From assembly GCA_905221605.1 (NCBI GenBank), contig CAJNDS010000191.1, forward strand, positions 62,001-126,000: a DNA stretch of 64,000 nt, written 5' to 3'. Position numbers and translations under genes: made by a program. Within the stretch, counting starts at the first letter, position 1; the number at the start of each line of letters is the position of its first letter. The notes beneath the pieces are model-generated. The model did no database searches. It was not told where the DNA came from and saw nothing but the letters and a program-made list of their open reading frames with translations. This stretch comes from Symbiodinium natans. Lineage: Eukaryota; Sar; Dinophyceae; Suessiales; Symbiodiniaceae. Below are positions 23,868 to 35,456 of the stretch, piece after piece.

Positions 23868-23997
23868 GGCTGGGGGATCAAGGACTCGTCACAACCTTCA
23901 GCTATGCCAGCTGTGCAGGCCCTCTGACTTGAAACACTCAGCGCGCACAAGCCTTCAGGAAGCTTCAGGCCTAGGAGTCTAGCTTCTGCGGCCGCAG

Positions 23998-24720
23998 GGT
24001 CTAGGGATGTGGAACAACGTGGGGTTGCTGTTTGCGTTAAAGTTTAGTTAAAGTCTGTAGAACCTGGGGGTTCCGGTGCGGCATCTTTCCTGAAACAGAT
24101 TTTCCTCCGAGCACTATGAAATACAGCATGAATGAGAGCATCAACACTAAAGCTGCCCCTAGTTTAGCACCTCAGGTTTAGAACCTCGGATGCAGGGCAA
24201 TGTAATTACGGGCTTAAGCCCCTTTGGCTTCGGGGTACACCCCAACTGGAAAACCACATAACTTCGGCATACTTCGAAGGCATTCGCAAACCCCAGAGTT
24301 CTCACCAACTGAATTCGAACCAGCCCTTTCCATTTTGAGCCTCGGAATCTGCAGTCATTGGCGCGTCTGCCTAGCAAGGGTGGCTTTTCTCTTGGTCCCT
24401 TCACATGTGCCCTTAGTTTGTTGGGGAACCCCTATATACCCCCGCATATACCCTATATAACCCAAGGGCGCATACTTCAGAACCCTAAAAAAGATAAGGG
24501 GCCATATAGTAAGGGACCCTTAGATTTTCATTTTACGCTCTAAAACGCTGAGTGGGGATCAGCAGGTGTTAAGTTCGCGACCTAGGGGTCGGTTGTGTTT
24601 CGAGACTGGCGCGCAGGGCCGTTTTGATTATCTTCGGACCCGTACTGGACCCTAAACCCCAAAACCCCCTAGAGCCGAAAAGCCAGCGCAAACCCTGAAC
24701 ATTCAACTTAGTAAGCCACC
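23998..24720. other. Array flank, no gene recognised
   Basis: Unique sequence with short open frames in several phases and no convincing exon. Confidence 0.4.
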
Positions 24721-25030
24721 TAAACCCTAAGCCCTAAGCCCTAAGCCCTAAAGCCCTAAGCCCTAAGCCCTAAGCCCTAAACCCTAAACCCTAAACCCTA
24801 AACCCTAAACCCTAAACCTCCTTCAAAACGAAAGCCAACATCTTCGGTGCCTGTAAGGCTCGAAGCTCGGCTTCGACCTCTGTGTTGGGACTGCTTGGAG
24901 GTTCATGGGTGGTTATAGGTAGGGTTTAGGGTTTAGGGTTTAGGGTTTAGGGTTTAGGGTTTAGGGTTTAGGGTTTAGGGTTTAGGGTTTCGGGTTTCGG
25001 GTTTAGGGTTTAGGGGTATAAGTATGGTAA
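24721..25030. repeat. Opposed telomere-like arrays
   Basis: (CCCTAAG)n then (CCCTAAA)n at 24721-24824, and (TTTAGGG)n in the opposite orientation at 24919-25020, enclosing about 95 bp. The enclosed part has a half-copy of the palindromic element (CTTGGAGGTTCATGGGTGG at 24894). Confidence 0.9.
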
Positions 25031-25379
25031 CTATATAAGTAGGGTTTAGGGTTTAGGGGTATAAGTACGAAACTCCCCTTGGAACCTTAAAAACAAAAAT
25101 AATTTTGAATATCCTGTTGGGTTTATATAAACAAAAATGAGAAAATAATTCCAAAGGGGATATATAGGAGGGGTAAAAGTATGGTAACTATATGTACCAC
25201 CCCCCATTTTGGGAGTAGGGTGTATTTGTATGGTTTTCGGGTTGAGGGCATTTGGGGTGTAGGATGCTAAGGTTTGTGGGACTTTGCGGTAGCCCGGCTC
25301 TTGCAACAAGTTTCCTGCAACAACCCTCGGGCTTCGATCTCATCGCTTCCTCCTTACGGTAAGGGCTGAAGACTTTGAA

Positions 25380-26290
25380 TTACTAAACCCAAAACCCTAA
25401 ACCCCTAAACCCCTAAACCCCAAACCCTAAACCCTAAACCCTAAACCCAACTTGCTCTGCCCCACAAACGCAGAGTTTCAGGAAAACGGCATCTGAGCTC
25501 GTTGCCTGGATCGCCCGCAATCGCCAGCTCCGTGATGCCTACTCTGTAGGATGGACGCGTTGGCTTAGGGCTTAAGGTTTAGGGAATCCCCAATCCTAAA
25601 CCCTGTCGCCTCCGGCTGCAACTATGGTGTGCTGAGCTTTGGAAGGAGCTCCAATTCAGGGCCCCGCACTTCGGGACGGGTTTAGAGACCTTCCCTGACG
25701 ATGTTCCAATGAGCCCTCGAACGTCCTCGAACCTCTGCCTTCCGTCTACCTAGGACTGTTCCAGCATGTATCTTTCCATCTCCAGACCTTGACAATGCAA
25801 GCCTAGGTCAATGCATGTATATCTGCGTGCCGCATGCAAGGCCCTCAAGGACAGCCATGAAAACCGATGCCCCAAACCCCGGCTGAGCCCTTCCATGTCC
25901 CAAAGGTTCGTAGTTACAACTGGTGCTAGTTGGCAGCTGCAGTTTCCGCAGCTTGTGAGGCCACATGTCTCCGCATCCATGAACCCTAAACCCTACTTAA
26001 ACCCTACCCCGCAACCCTACACCCTCTACCCCTAAACCCCAAACCCTAAACCCCCCTTCGCCCCCCCCCAAGGCCTAAACCCTGAACCCACGAACCTCAG
26101 AATGAACCTCCGAGGTTGCTGGGTTTGTTGCAGGCTGGTGGCTTGGAAGCTTCGGGGTCAAGATTTCGACGTGAGGGATCTAAGCCCTAAACCCTAAACC
26201 CTAAATCCGAAACCTAAACCCTAAACCCGAACCTGCAGCACTGAACTCTAAGCTGCTCGTTCTTTAGGGTTTACCCCAGCAGGCTAGCGA
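25380..26290. repeat. Patchy telomere-like repeats, no gene
   Basis: CCCTAAA-type clusters at about 25383-25450, 25982-26070 and 26184-26230 separated by unique sequence without a supported exon. Confidence 0.7.
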
Positions 26291-26445
26291 AGCCCTAGGC
26301 CCTAGCCTCAAGAGCTGTGTCTTGCTGTGATACCGATTAGAATGGCCAGAGGTCGCCTTTGCACCTCTGCCCTATGCACAGCTAGGTTGAGATCCGGAAA
26401 CAATATTCCCTGAACCCGAAACCATTCCAAGAGGGGCAAATCAAC

Positions 26446-26524
26446 AATGTCCCCAGGCCATACGTAGATTGGTAGCCTCCTCGGCATCCAGGAGCTCTTG
26501 ACGCAGCCACTTGCGCATGGTTGC
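26446..26524 (-). CDS. Probable internal exon, charged helix
   Basis: Minus strand acceptor AAACTGCAG|GCAACC opens ATMRKWLRQELLDAEEATNL then RMAWGH, before a likely GT donor at CATT|GTTG. The strongly amphipathic helix and clean acceptor support an exon. Family unknown. Confidence 0.4.
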
Positions 26525-26872
26525 CTGCAGTTTCGAGTTTTCGGGTCTCGGTTCAACTGTCTGTGCTCAGCAAACCTTACATATGTACATAAGCTATACA
26601 TATATATATATATATGTTTGGTCCCTTGCAAATTCTAACTTCAAGCATAACGAAGAAGACTTTGTTCTTAAAACGCTGTCTGACACCCCCGCCTCCACCC
26701 CCCCCCCCACCTCCTGCCCTACCGGAGTGGGAGTGTAGAGCTGTTTTTTTTGCGGGGCTGAGGGCTTAGGGTACACAGCGGTTTCTCTTGATTTCTGGTT
26801 TCGGCTGGGTGACTGTGGGAGGTGGCGTGCCGAAGTCTGGTGCATGGAGGCGGGGCAAGCCACCAGGTCTAG

Positions 26873-26967
26873 GGTTTTTGTCTCTCGGGTTCTTCGGCGA
26901 CCTCGCATCCGGCTACTTCCCTGAGTACCTGTGGCCACCGTCATCTCGCAACTTCCAGAAGGAGCTG
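26873..26967 (+). CDS. Probable plus-strand exon
   Basis: Acceptor GGTCTAG|GGTTTTT and a consensus donor GAGCTG|GTAAGTC frame 31 codons: LSLGFFGDLASGYFPEYLWP then PSSRNFQKEL. The GTAAGT donor and the aromatic, non-repetitive peptide support coding on the plus strand. Family unknown. Confidence 0.4.
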
Positions 26968-27140
26968 GTAAGTCTACTGGCAAGGCCAAGCCCCGCCCAG
27001 GGATAGCACCCGTTTAGGTTTTAGGGCTTCGGGTTTGGGGTGTAGGACCGCATTGTGCCCAACAGGGGCCATGATTTGGAGCCCTGCCCACGGTGACCCT
27101 GGAAGGAATCCTGATTACTACCCTACTTTGCCCACCCTCT

Positions 27141-27362
27141 CTCTCTCTCTCTCCCTCTCTCCCACTCGCTCAATACAAATATTCATACACATAACCATAA
27201 ACATACACAAACATACCTACACACACACAGACATACATACATACATACATACATACGTACACACATACATACGTACATACAGACATACGTACATACGTAC
27301 ATACGTACATACGTACATACGTACGTACGTACATACGTACATACAAACAAATACACAACATA
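27141..27362. repeat. Compound microsatellite CT, ATAC and GTAC
   Basis: (CT)n at 27141-27165, then (ACAT)n and (ACGT/ACAT)n to 27350. Open frames across it are low complexity. Confidence 0.95.
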
Positions 27363-28272
27363 TGGGTGCGGCTCAAAAGTCTAGGTATGTAACTGGCTCC
27401 CGGGCGTCTTTCCGCGACATAGGGTTTGTAACAAAGCCGTTCTGCTTGCGACAAGCAGTGTCCGCGACAAACCTCCGCGACAAGCCTCCGCGACAAGCCT
27501 TTGCGACAGGCCCCTTCTTGGAACTGCAACCTTCGACGACGAAGGCATTGAGACAGCGCGCGAAACAGCAGCGACAAACCCCACATACGTATGAAACAAG
27601 TGGGCACGACATACGTATGTAACACAGGCGGGGGTCGGGACACCGCGACATACCCCTATTTAGAGCCACAGCCATATAAAAATATACACACAATACGTAT
27701 ATGTAAAGAACCCCAGGCCCCCTCAACAATGGCAGGCCGCCGCCTCCATGGCCTTGGGAGGGTGATGGTCATCCATGGCGAACTACAGCGCAGTTTGGGG
27801 GGGGGCTTAGGGCTGGTAGGGTGGGATGTTCCCCCCTTACACTAACAGTCCTTATGGGATTCTACTAGGGGGAACGTCCCAACTAGTAGGGTTTAGAGTT
27901 AGGGTGGGCTTGTAAAGAAAGCATGGGGCTTCACTGTAATCATAAGCAGGTCGTAGTAAGAAGTACTACTGCTGTGCGGGCTTCATGGCTTACGGCTTAA
28001 CCTAAACCCTGATTACGGGGTCTTCAGGCGGGGTGGGTGGCCAAGTTCTCATGGGCTTGGGTCGGGCTTTTTTGAACCCTCAGAAAGACCCAGGCCGCCC
28101 TAAAGCTTTGGGTTAGTGGAAGGATAGAAGTCAGGCTCATGGGCCCTCTACTTTTCAAAATGCCAAGAGCAAAAAAGCCCCCGGCCTAAAATGGCTCGGG
28201 GGGCTTCCAGTTCAAGCCAAAGACGCGCATCCCCCCTGCTGCGAGGACTCAAGATCCTAGACATATACAGCC

Positions 28273-28334
28273 ATAAACCCTAAACCCTAAACCCTAAACC
28301 CTAAACCCTAAACCCTAAACCCTAAACCCTAAAC
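28273..28334. repeat. Interstitial (CCCTAAA)n
   Basis: About nine perfect units. Confidence 0.95.
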
Positions 28335-30180
28335 CTCAACACCTTATAGCAAGGCAGCAGAACCAGCAAGGCAAAGCAAAGGTTAACGTTTCATCGCGGT
28401 CTGCGCTCGCACTTGTTCGGGGTGTCCAAAAACCAGGGGTCACCTTTCTTCCTTTTGGGGGAGGGGTCCCTATAACAGGGAGTATCCGCATTTTACGACA
28501 TGCACATTTGATGTGCGCATCTTTACGTTTCCGACATGTGCGGCTGCAGAGAATTCCTTTTTTGGCAGATCCGCGACGCACCTAGCTTGCACCAATGTAG
28601 CTGTCTGACTTCCACTTTGTGGGATGCAGATGCCACGTGAGACTTGGATGTAGCGCTGAGATCGAATAACAACAGCACCTGTTTCAAGGCTACGGGCTCA
28701 AAGGATCTGCGTCATACGGGCAAACATTACTTAGGTTGTTGCAGGACTCTCGCTCGTCTGCGCGTATTCACCAGAAACTTGTCACCTTTTCCACGCACCT
28801 CCAGTCGCCAGTCTCCAGAGCAGAACTGTGCAACGTGAGCAAATCACCACACTCCCAAGCTCCTCCAGCGTACATGGCATGGAACTATAGTGACTAACTA
28901 GTGGGAGAAATAGCATACTACCGCTGCCAGAGGATGACTCTGTCCTGAGAGCCCAGCATCCAGCCCCTCTCTGCCGCAAAAGGCAGAACCTGCCACGTAG
29001 CTCAAGACAGGATGAAAATTCTGAAGTACCCGAAGGAATCTACTCCACCCAAAATGGACCCCTATAATGTTTATCAATGCCCAAAGTTTCAGTAAAGCTC
29101 GTAACTCTTCTCAACCCAGCTGTGCAACCCAACAGAGAGCAAGAAAAGACTATCAAAGATAAGAAAACGGCCCAGCGCTCCCTGAACCCTGAAACCCAAA
29201 ACCCAAAAGACCCTAAAACCCTAAACCCCGTTCCGTTCCGACGGGGGTCCCGTTCGGGTGCCTCTTGGCTCCTCTTACCCGTTGCGCCCCGGTTTGGGGT
29301 CTTCTTTAGCCGCCCACCTCTAGAGGTAGAAACCTAACCCTTCAGTTTAGGGTTGAGTAGGATTTCAGGCTTTAGGGTTGAGGACCCCCCTAAACTTAAA
29401 ACCTTTTTCCGGCCCAGGCGAATTTAGACTTGCCGGGGGGGGGGGGGGGGGGGGGTGAGTTCTAGTATTTGGGAGGGATTATTCAAACATCGGCCTCGGT
29501 AGCTCCTGAATCCTCACCCTTGAGAAGTCTCATTACTTCTGTTTCGAAATTGTGCGTTGTATCTCAAGGAAGCAGTGCTGCTAGCATATGCTGGCATATG
29601 CTCGCATCTCTCCTGCACATGTGCCAAAGCCGGCTCTGCACGTGATTGAAAGTTTGGAAGGTTGGGCGGCGGCACGGCAGGACCCTGCAAGGCCCAAGCA
29701 TTCTCAGGGTTTCAGGGTTTCGGCGCTTACGGTTTAGGTTTTAAGCGCTACCCCTAGGTATGCAAAGCCTAAGCCCTAAGCCCCACACGTGCCTCAGCCC
29801 AGACTCCAGACCGACAAGGCATCCTAGAACCTGACTGAGGAGGCCTTGTCAAATATCTGGGCTTGAGATCGGCGACACGACCACCTGGCTTCCACCTCGT
29901 TTGCCACAGGTTTGGCGTTCAGGGTGGAGGGTTAGGTGTGTCCAGGGCCTTAGGGCTGGACTTCTGCGGTTCAGGGTTTTCGGTCGAAAGCTTTAGGAAC
30001 TAAAGCTTAGCTAGCTAGAGCCCGTCAACCCCTGAGCCCCTCCCCTGAACCCTAAATACCAAACCACCTAGAAACCCCAAAAGCTGCACCCTACACCGCG
30101 TGCAAACCCCAACCTCCCCGAAGCCCTAAGCAGCCCGAAAAGCCTGAAGAACCCGAAGCGCTTTTGGGATGAAGGGCCCC
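28335..30180. other. No gene supported
   Basis: Unique DNA with a poly-G run at 29435-29456 and scattered CCCTAAA remnants. Open frames at 28336-28581 and 28644-28838 have no splice or family support. Confidence 0.4.
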
Positions 30181-30188
30181 CAAAATCC

Positions 30189-30304
30189 CCCTAAACCCTA
30201 AACCCTATTGCTAAACCCTAAACCCTAAACCCTAAGCCCTAAGCCCTAAGCCCTAAGCCCTAAGCCCTAAGCCCTAAGCCCTAAACCCTAAACCCTAAAC
30301 CCTT
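30189..30304. repeat. Telomere-variant array with a homogeneous CCCTAAG core
   Basis: CCCTAAA units, then about eight consecutive CCCTAAG units, then CCCTAAA again. The variant is clustered, not scattered. Confidence 0.9.
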
Positions 30305-31755
30305 TCGGGATCCAGCGCCCACAAAAAAAACCCACAAGTCACCCGAGCCCCGAGCTCTTGGGGCCCATCTGTGAGCGTTTCCGACTTCTCGGGCCAACGC
30401 TCCACTCCGTGCCCGCCGTGCCTTGGGGGTTTAGGGTTTGGAGTTTAGGGTTCAGGGTTATGAGTGTAGGGTTTGGACTTAGTTTGGGTTTAGGGTTTGG
30501 TGTTGTTTCCGGGTTTGGAGCTTAGGGTTTAGCAATGTGGGGGCTTTGGTGATCCTGCAACCTGGGAGTGGATGTTTCGCTTGAAAGGAGTGTCCTTGAT
30601 CAGTTTCATGTTAGGGCTATGATCCTTATAAGATTGAGGGTCGGAGTTCTAGAAGAGGGATCAGCCTTTGAAGTCCAGAGCCCTGCACGCGGAGGTCTAA
30701 ATCGGGATTGGCTGGTTGCCCGGTCCCCTCACAGATGGACCCCATAGCCATAGCCGTCAGACTTGTGACACCAAACTAGGGCCATGGTACTTACGCACTT
30801 AAATCACTAAGGCAGGGATCAGGGATCCTCGAACGCAACTCGAAGTTGCCCCCCCCCCCCCCAACCAAAATAGAAGATACACACACACACACACATACAT
30901 ATAGAACCAACAAAACAAGCGCCGCAACTGCAAAAGCCGGCTTTCAGTGATAGTGTAGAGGGTCTAGGGTTTAAGCTTACTCGGGTGAATGTAGGGACGG
31001 TTCCTGCATCAACGTTGTTTAGAGGGTTTCGGGCAGACACCCTTTGGAATGCAACCCTAGACCTTATAAACCCTATAATTACAAACCCTAAAGAACCGAA
31101 AAAACCGATAAACCCTGTAAACCCTAAACATCCTAGAAACCCTAAACCCTACTCCGGGTCCTGCTTCCTACAGGGCCTGACAGAACAAAAACGGTTGGGA
31201 TCGCAGTATCGGGTAGGAAGCTGCCCTGTGTGGTCAAAAGGTTGCTCTTCCACGCAGCTAAACCCTAAACCCTAACCCTAACCCTGAACCCAAAACCCTC
31301 AACCTCAACCCTGTACCCTGAACCCTATACCCTGAACCCTAAGCCAAAAGCCCTTGGACTACTCTTGGGCCCCTGGCGACCGAAGTCGCCAAGGCTGGTC
31401 GTCTTCGTGACCTTCGGTAGTGGCGCTTGCAGCCTGAGCCACGGTGCATGCAATTTAGGCTTTAGGGTTTTGGGTTTTGGGTTTGGGTTTAGAGTTTAGG
31501 GTTTAGGGTTTTGGTGGGTTTTAGGGTTTTATGAGGATTCTACTAGACCTTATGGGCTTTCTTGGGCTTCTGGGGTTTCTTCGGGTTTGGCAGGCTTTGT
31601 CGGCTTTCTCTGCTGCATGTGGATTTATTTTAGGGATGTAAAGCTGATTGCGGGCTAACAAACCCCAGGTCATTTTTGGGCTCTTTGGGTGGATGTTTAG
31701 GGTGTAGGGTTGATCTGATCAAAGATTCTGCGAGCGGCAACCTGATCCTTTGCAG

Positions 31756-31877
31756 GTCCACCCTTCAGAGAACCGACAGGATCCTGTTTTTATGAAGAGA
31801 CCACGGCGGCAGGAAATGCCACATCCGGACCAACAGAACCTGTTGCAAGCAACATTGGGCCGTCAATTCAACTAGAG
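31756..31877 (+). CDS. Probable plus-strand exon, extracellular-type peptide
   Basis: Acceptor CCTTTGCAG|GTCCACC, possible donor CTAGAG|GCCGAT (AG|GC type), exactly 40 codons plus two bases. The peptide PPFREPTGSCFYEETTAAGN then ATSGPTEPVASN has an NAT glycosylation sequon. A second frame of the same strand is also open, so the phase is uncertain. Confidence 0.35.
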
Positions 31878-32114
31878 GCCGATTTTGGCATGACCCAAAA
31901 CCCTAAACCCTAAACCCAGAGTTTACACGGGGAGTACATGGGCACATGTGCAGGTTCCGGTCGTGTACCCTAAACCCGAGGAAGACGCTGTGATTACCGG
32001 TGGCTGGGGCAGCCGAAGGCTGCACATCCAAAACCACAAAGGGTTTAGGGTTTAGGGGCTAGAGCTAGGCCCCGCAATAAGGGCTTAGGGCTTAGGCTTT
32101 TAAGGCAATCGGGC

Positions 32115-32155
32115 ATTATGACTTCTTTTTTTTTTTTTGGGGGGGGGGGGGGGGA
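32115..32155. repeat. Poly-T / poly-G junction
   Basis: A run of T followed directly by a run of G. Similar poly-C or poly-G tracts recur through the window (for example 30849-30862, 36887-36900, 37071-37085, 61201-61215). Confidence 0.9.
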
Positions 32156-33191
32156 TTCCCGGGCCCCTAAACCCCATAAGGCCGCCTTGTTTACAAGCAA
32201 AATCAAGGCCCCCTGGCTCTGTGGAGGTTCTCTCCGGGGCGTCCTTGCCACATTGCTTGATCTAAATTAAGGTTTAGGTTTCGGGCTTGCGTGCAATGAG
32301 GGAGTAGTTACAATGAGCAGAGGTCAACGAAAAGGTGTACTTACTGAGTCTGCTGCTTCATGCTTTCTTCTTGCCACACGATAGTACTACCTTACTACCA
32401 AGACTTCTGTTCTTCTCCATGGGTTCTTCATTCTCAATTCAGGTGGCATCATGCGCCTACTATGCCTCCAATTCCTACTGCTGGCTCAGATGCGCCTTTG
32501 CTCTGACCCTTCTCGTTAATTCCGTTTGATGCTACTATCGACGATTGGCACGGTTGATGTGAATCTTATTGTTCTGCTCTCGTCTCTTCATACATTCATG
32601 GTACGAGAAAGTGCTCCCCTGCCGCTGTCCCTGCCGCTGCCGCTGTGGCTGCTATGCTCAGCTTGGCATTTCTGTCAATATGATCTTCCGATTATCACCA
32701 GTATTGTTTGCATTTAATGGCCGGTATTCGTCTTCGTTGTAATTTTAACTCACACATAGCTTCTGGAATTGAATTGTGCAGGAAGCATACATGGGTCTTC
32801 GACGGCGCTGCCTTGAACCCGCCGACGGACAAACCAGGACCTGAGGGCAAAGAAGCAAGTGTTGTATGGTTGGTTTCATGCTTAAAGGCTTTAAAAGGGC
32901 TTTCCAAACCCTAAACCCTAGTAAGCTCGTTATGGCTCGTTCATTCGCGGTGCTCCCCGTGGTTGCTCCTCGCGTCACGAGTGCAAGGAGTACACGAGGC
33001 TGCGGGCATAGACATCTGTCAGTTAGAAGCTGCGAGATCCAGCTCATCTCTGCGAAAGGCCTTGCTCAGGCGTTGCAGGCTGGAAGTTGTCAGACCCATA
33101 TTGCTGGCGTACGATAGGACAGCGAGAGAGCAAGGTCGGGGAAAGCTTTTTTCGAGGTTTACCTTCTCGTTTGAAGACCTCGGGCGCTCAG

Positions 33192-33358
33192 GTGGGCTGG
33201 AGTTTCTCTGAGAGTCTTCGCCCACAACCTTGCCCCGCAACATCGTTGAGGCTTCGCTGCTGGGCCATCAGAAGCGCGCTTGTTTGGAGCTTCGACAGTT
33301 CCAGGATTTCTCTTGTGGATGGTCCTTTGTTCACCTTGTTCGGGTCGCGAAGGGCAGA
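33192..33358 (-). CDS. Candidate coding remnant, helical
   Basis: Minus-strand frame SALRDPNKVNKGPSTREILE then LSKLQTSALLMAQQRSLNDV is protein-like and would form a helix. It runs into stops on both sides without obvious splice sites, and a partly similar stretch lies at 33110-33180, so this may be a decayed duplicated exon. Confidence 0.3.
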
Positions 33359-33764
33359 GCAGCGAGAGACAAGCTTTTTTGTTGCTTTCTACTCGACGGT
33401 TTCGGGTCGAGTAAGGAGCCAAAGTTTGGCCCTCAGAAGGGTCCGCACTTCAGTGTTCAGCGCCCATGTGGCGGGCCTTTCTTGGCCACAGGGACGTTGG
33501 ATGCACTCACTCACTCACTCATCACTCACTCACTCACACGCCACCAAACGTGCACGCGTCCACCCATCGGTTCCACAGGTTTCTCCACAGAGCGCTTGGG
33601 TGTCTGCGAGGAGAGTTGCGAAGTCATAACTTAAAGGGCATACACGTGTTCTTATATATATATGTATATAGGCCTGTCTAGAAGCTTATGTGAATAAACT
33701 AAAATAAAGAAATAACAAATACATAAATATAGAGGGAGCGCTCTGTTTGGTTCGCGTTTCAGTG

Positions 33765-34275
33765 TGCAGCTTTTGATCTTCGCGAGCTTCGCCTGAAGCT
33801 TTTGAAGCTCGTTGTCCCGACCCCTAGCTCGCAATCTGAATTGTGAAGCCCTGAAGCTTCGCGAGCTTCGCGCTTCGCCTGAAGCTCTGAAGCTTCTCGA
33901 GCTTCGCGCTGCGCATGAAGCCTGAAGTCTGAAGCTTCGCGAGCTTCGCACTTCGCCTGAAGGTTGACGTTCCCGCTTCCCCGGAAGCCTGAAGTCTGAA
34001 GCTTCTCGAGCTTCGCGCTGCGCATGAAGCCTGGCGTCGGAAGCTTCGCGAGCTTCGCGCTTCGCCTGAAGGTTGACGTCTGAAGCCCTGAAGTTTCGCG
34101 AGCTTCGCGCTGCGCCTGAAGCCTGAAACCTGAAGCTCTGAAGCTTCGCGAGCTTCGCGCTTCGCCTGACGCTTGAGGTCTGTGAAGCTCGGGAGCTTCG
34201 CGAGCTTCGCGAGCTTCGCGCTTCGCCTGAAGCTCTGAAGCTTCGCGAGCTTCGCGCTTCAAAACGAAGCTCCTC
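33765..34275. repeat. GC-rich minisatellite with self-complementary units
   Basis: Roughly 40-bp units built from GAAGCTTCGCGAGCTTCGCG and CTTCGCCTGAAGCTCTGAAG, repeated over about 500 bp. The core GAAGCTTCGCGAGCTTC is nearly palindromic. Minus-strand frames of 233 and 238 codons across it are repeats of Ala-Arg-Ser-Ser-Arg and Glu-Ala-Arg-Glu-Ala and are judged non-genic. Confidence 0.85.
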
Positions 34276-34294
34276 TGGCCCACCACTGGCTCGC

Positions 34295-34600
34295 AATATA
34301 TATATATATATATATATACATACATACATACATATACATACACATATATACATACGTAGATACTAGATAGTGCCAAGGAAAGGTCAGCACATTTTCTGGC
34401 TAGTTTGGATTTCCGGCGGCTTTCTACTCGGATCCCGGGTGCCATCTCAAAAGCTGCTCGAGCATGCATATGCATATATATATATAGATGTGTTTATACA
34501 TATTATACATGTATATATACAGTGGTATATGTAGATATGCATATATACAGACGTATGTGTATATATATAGATATGTATACATATATACACCTACACTACA
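34295..34600. repeat. TA/CATA microsatellites
   Basis: Alternating TA runs and (CATA)n or (GTATA)n stretches around 34295-34350 and 34465-34590. Confidence 0.9.
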
Positions 34601-34616
34601 AGTCTTACCGAAACCA

Positions 34617-34707
34617 ATGTCCTCCGAGGACCAGGCTCAGTGGAGATCCTTCGCCTCGGCGAGTGGAGCCTGTCATCTTGCAATCGGTGTAGTGGTTGAG
34701 CATGCCA
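34617..34707 (+). CDS. Candidate plus-strand exon
   Basis: Frame MSSEDQAQWRSFASASGACH then LAIGVVVEHATL is acidic then hydrophobic and could be an N-terminus. Telomere-like repeats begin immediately after. Boundaries uncertain. Confidence 0.3.
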
Positions 34708-34795
34708 CCCTCTACCCTAAACCCTAAACCCTAAACCCTAACAAAATTAAACCCTAAACCCTAATCCCTAAACCCTAGGGCTTAACAAGATTTAG

Positions 34796-34917
34796 GGTTC
34801 GCGGTGCGAACTCACCGATTTGTGGAAAGCATGCGTCGTAGTGTTGGGGATCTTGGTGCTGAGGATGAGCCCCCGAGGTCCCTACACCCCTCAGCCAAGA
34901 GCCTTCCGAAACTCTGA
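34796..34917 (+). CDS. Candidate terminal exon with telomere-repeat acceptor
   Basis: Frame FAVRTHRFVESMRRSVGDLG then AEDEPPRSLHPSAKSLPKL and stop TGA at 34915-34917. The only nearby acceptor is within a telomere-like unit, GATTTAG|GGTTCG. Reads like a C-terminal tail; family unknown. Confidence 0.35.
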
Positions 34918-35297
34918 ACCCTGCAACCTCAAACCCCTAAAACCCTGGAGCGCCAGAAGCCAACATGCGCACTGTCAACACTACACTTTTAGCCCAGCAC
35001 ATGCAGTCGAGGAGATCTGCTTAGGGTGTTGACCGTGGTCTGCTTATGATGGTTTAGGATTCGACCAGCCTTTTTATGTTAGCAAGGGCAGCAATCGTTC
35101 TTCAACTGAGCCTCTGAGTGGCACACCTATTAGTGATGCCAAGCTCTACGACTCTGATGCTGGCAAGGCGGTTTGCCGTCATGCTGAAGGCATACTTTCT
35201 ACCGGCCCTGCTTTAAAATCTAGGGAGCACAGCGCCAATCGCTATATGCGCGGTGCTCCGAGCACTGAAGCCGGCTGCTTGTTGCAGGGGCATGCTT

Positions 35298-35456
35298 CTA
35301 TTGCTGGGGCTCGTAATTGAAGATCCACGGCACGAAGAGCGACTTGATAACTGCAATGAGGATAGCAATCCCGTAGGAGAGCAGCCCCGTGAGGTAGGAC
35401 ATCACCAATCGCGTCCCAACCTTAGCACCGCTTGGTATGCTTTCGCTAACTCGTAG
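35298..35456 (-). CDS. Candidate exon with membrane helices
   Basis: Minus strand frame GTRLVMSYLTGLLSYGIAIL then IAVIKSLFVPWIFNYEPQQ and stop. The hydrophobic span would make one or two membrane helices. It could be the C-terminal part of the membrane protein whose exons lie at 38-45 kb. A second minus-strand frame is open in the first third, so the 5' boundary is uncertain. Confidence 0.4.
   Translation of the reverse strand, partial: LRVSESIPSGAKVGTRLVMSYLTGLLSYGIAILIAVIKSLFVPWIFNYEPQQ

Larger units (their letters stand above)
6380..23997 (-). repeat. Tandem array of eight delta carbonic anhydrase gene units
   Basis: Eight head-to-tail units. The last-exon stop lies at 6705, 8742, 10825, 13197, 15220, 17732, 20208 and 22227, giving spacings of 2037, 2083, 2372, 2023, 2512, 2476 and 2019 bp. 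Units are of two kinds that alternate irregularly: S, S, L (deleted), S, L, L, S, L. L units carry a longer upstream region with a CG dinucleotide run (for example 12637-12653). Array homology starts, already diverged, near 6380 and ends at about 23997 after GCGGCCGC. Exon sequences are nearly identical while introns and spacers vary slightly. Confidence 0.95.

Noticed and set aside
6760-23982. Plus-strand frames of 79-157 codons repeated in every array unit
   Set aside because: They are antisense to the carbonic anhydrase exons and recur only because the genes are repeated.
6380-23997. CRISPR or satellite interpretation of the 2-kb repeats
   Set aside because: Units are complete genes with conserved splice sites and silent substitutions, not short direct repeats with spacers.
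24280-24330. tRNA B-box-like GGTTCGAATTC
   Set aside because: No A box or cloverleaf stems could be placed around it.
33087-33629. Plus-strand 180-codon frame
   Set aside because: Low-complexity Ser/Arg composition and overlap with a more protein-like minus-strand stretch; no independent evidence.
33652-34475. Minus-strand frames of 233 and 238 codons
   Set aside because: They are pure read-through of the minisatellite, with the same unit read in different frames.
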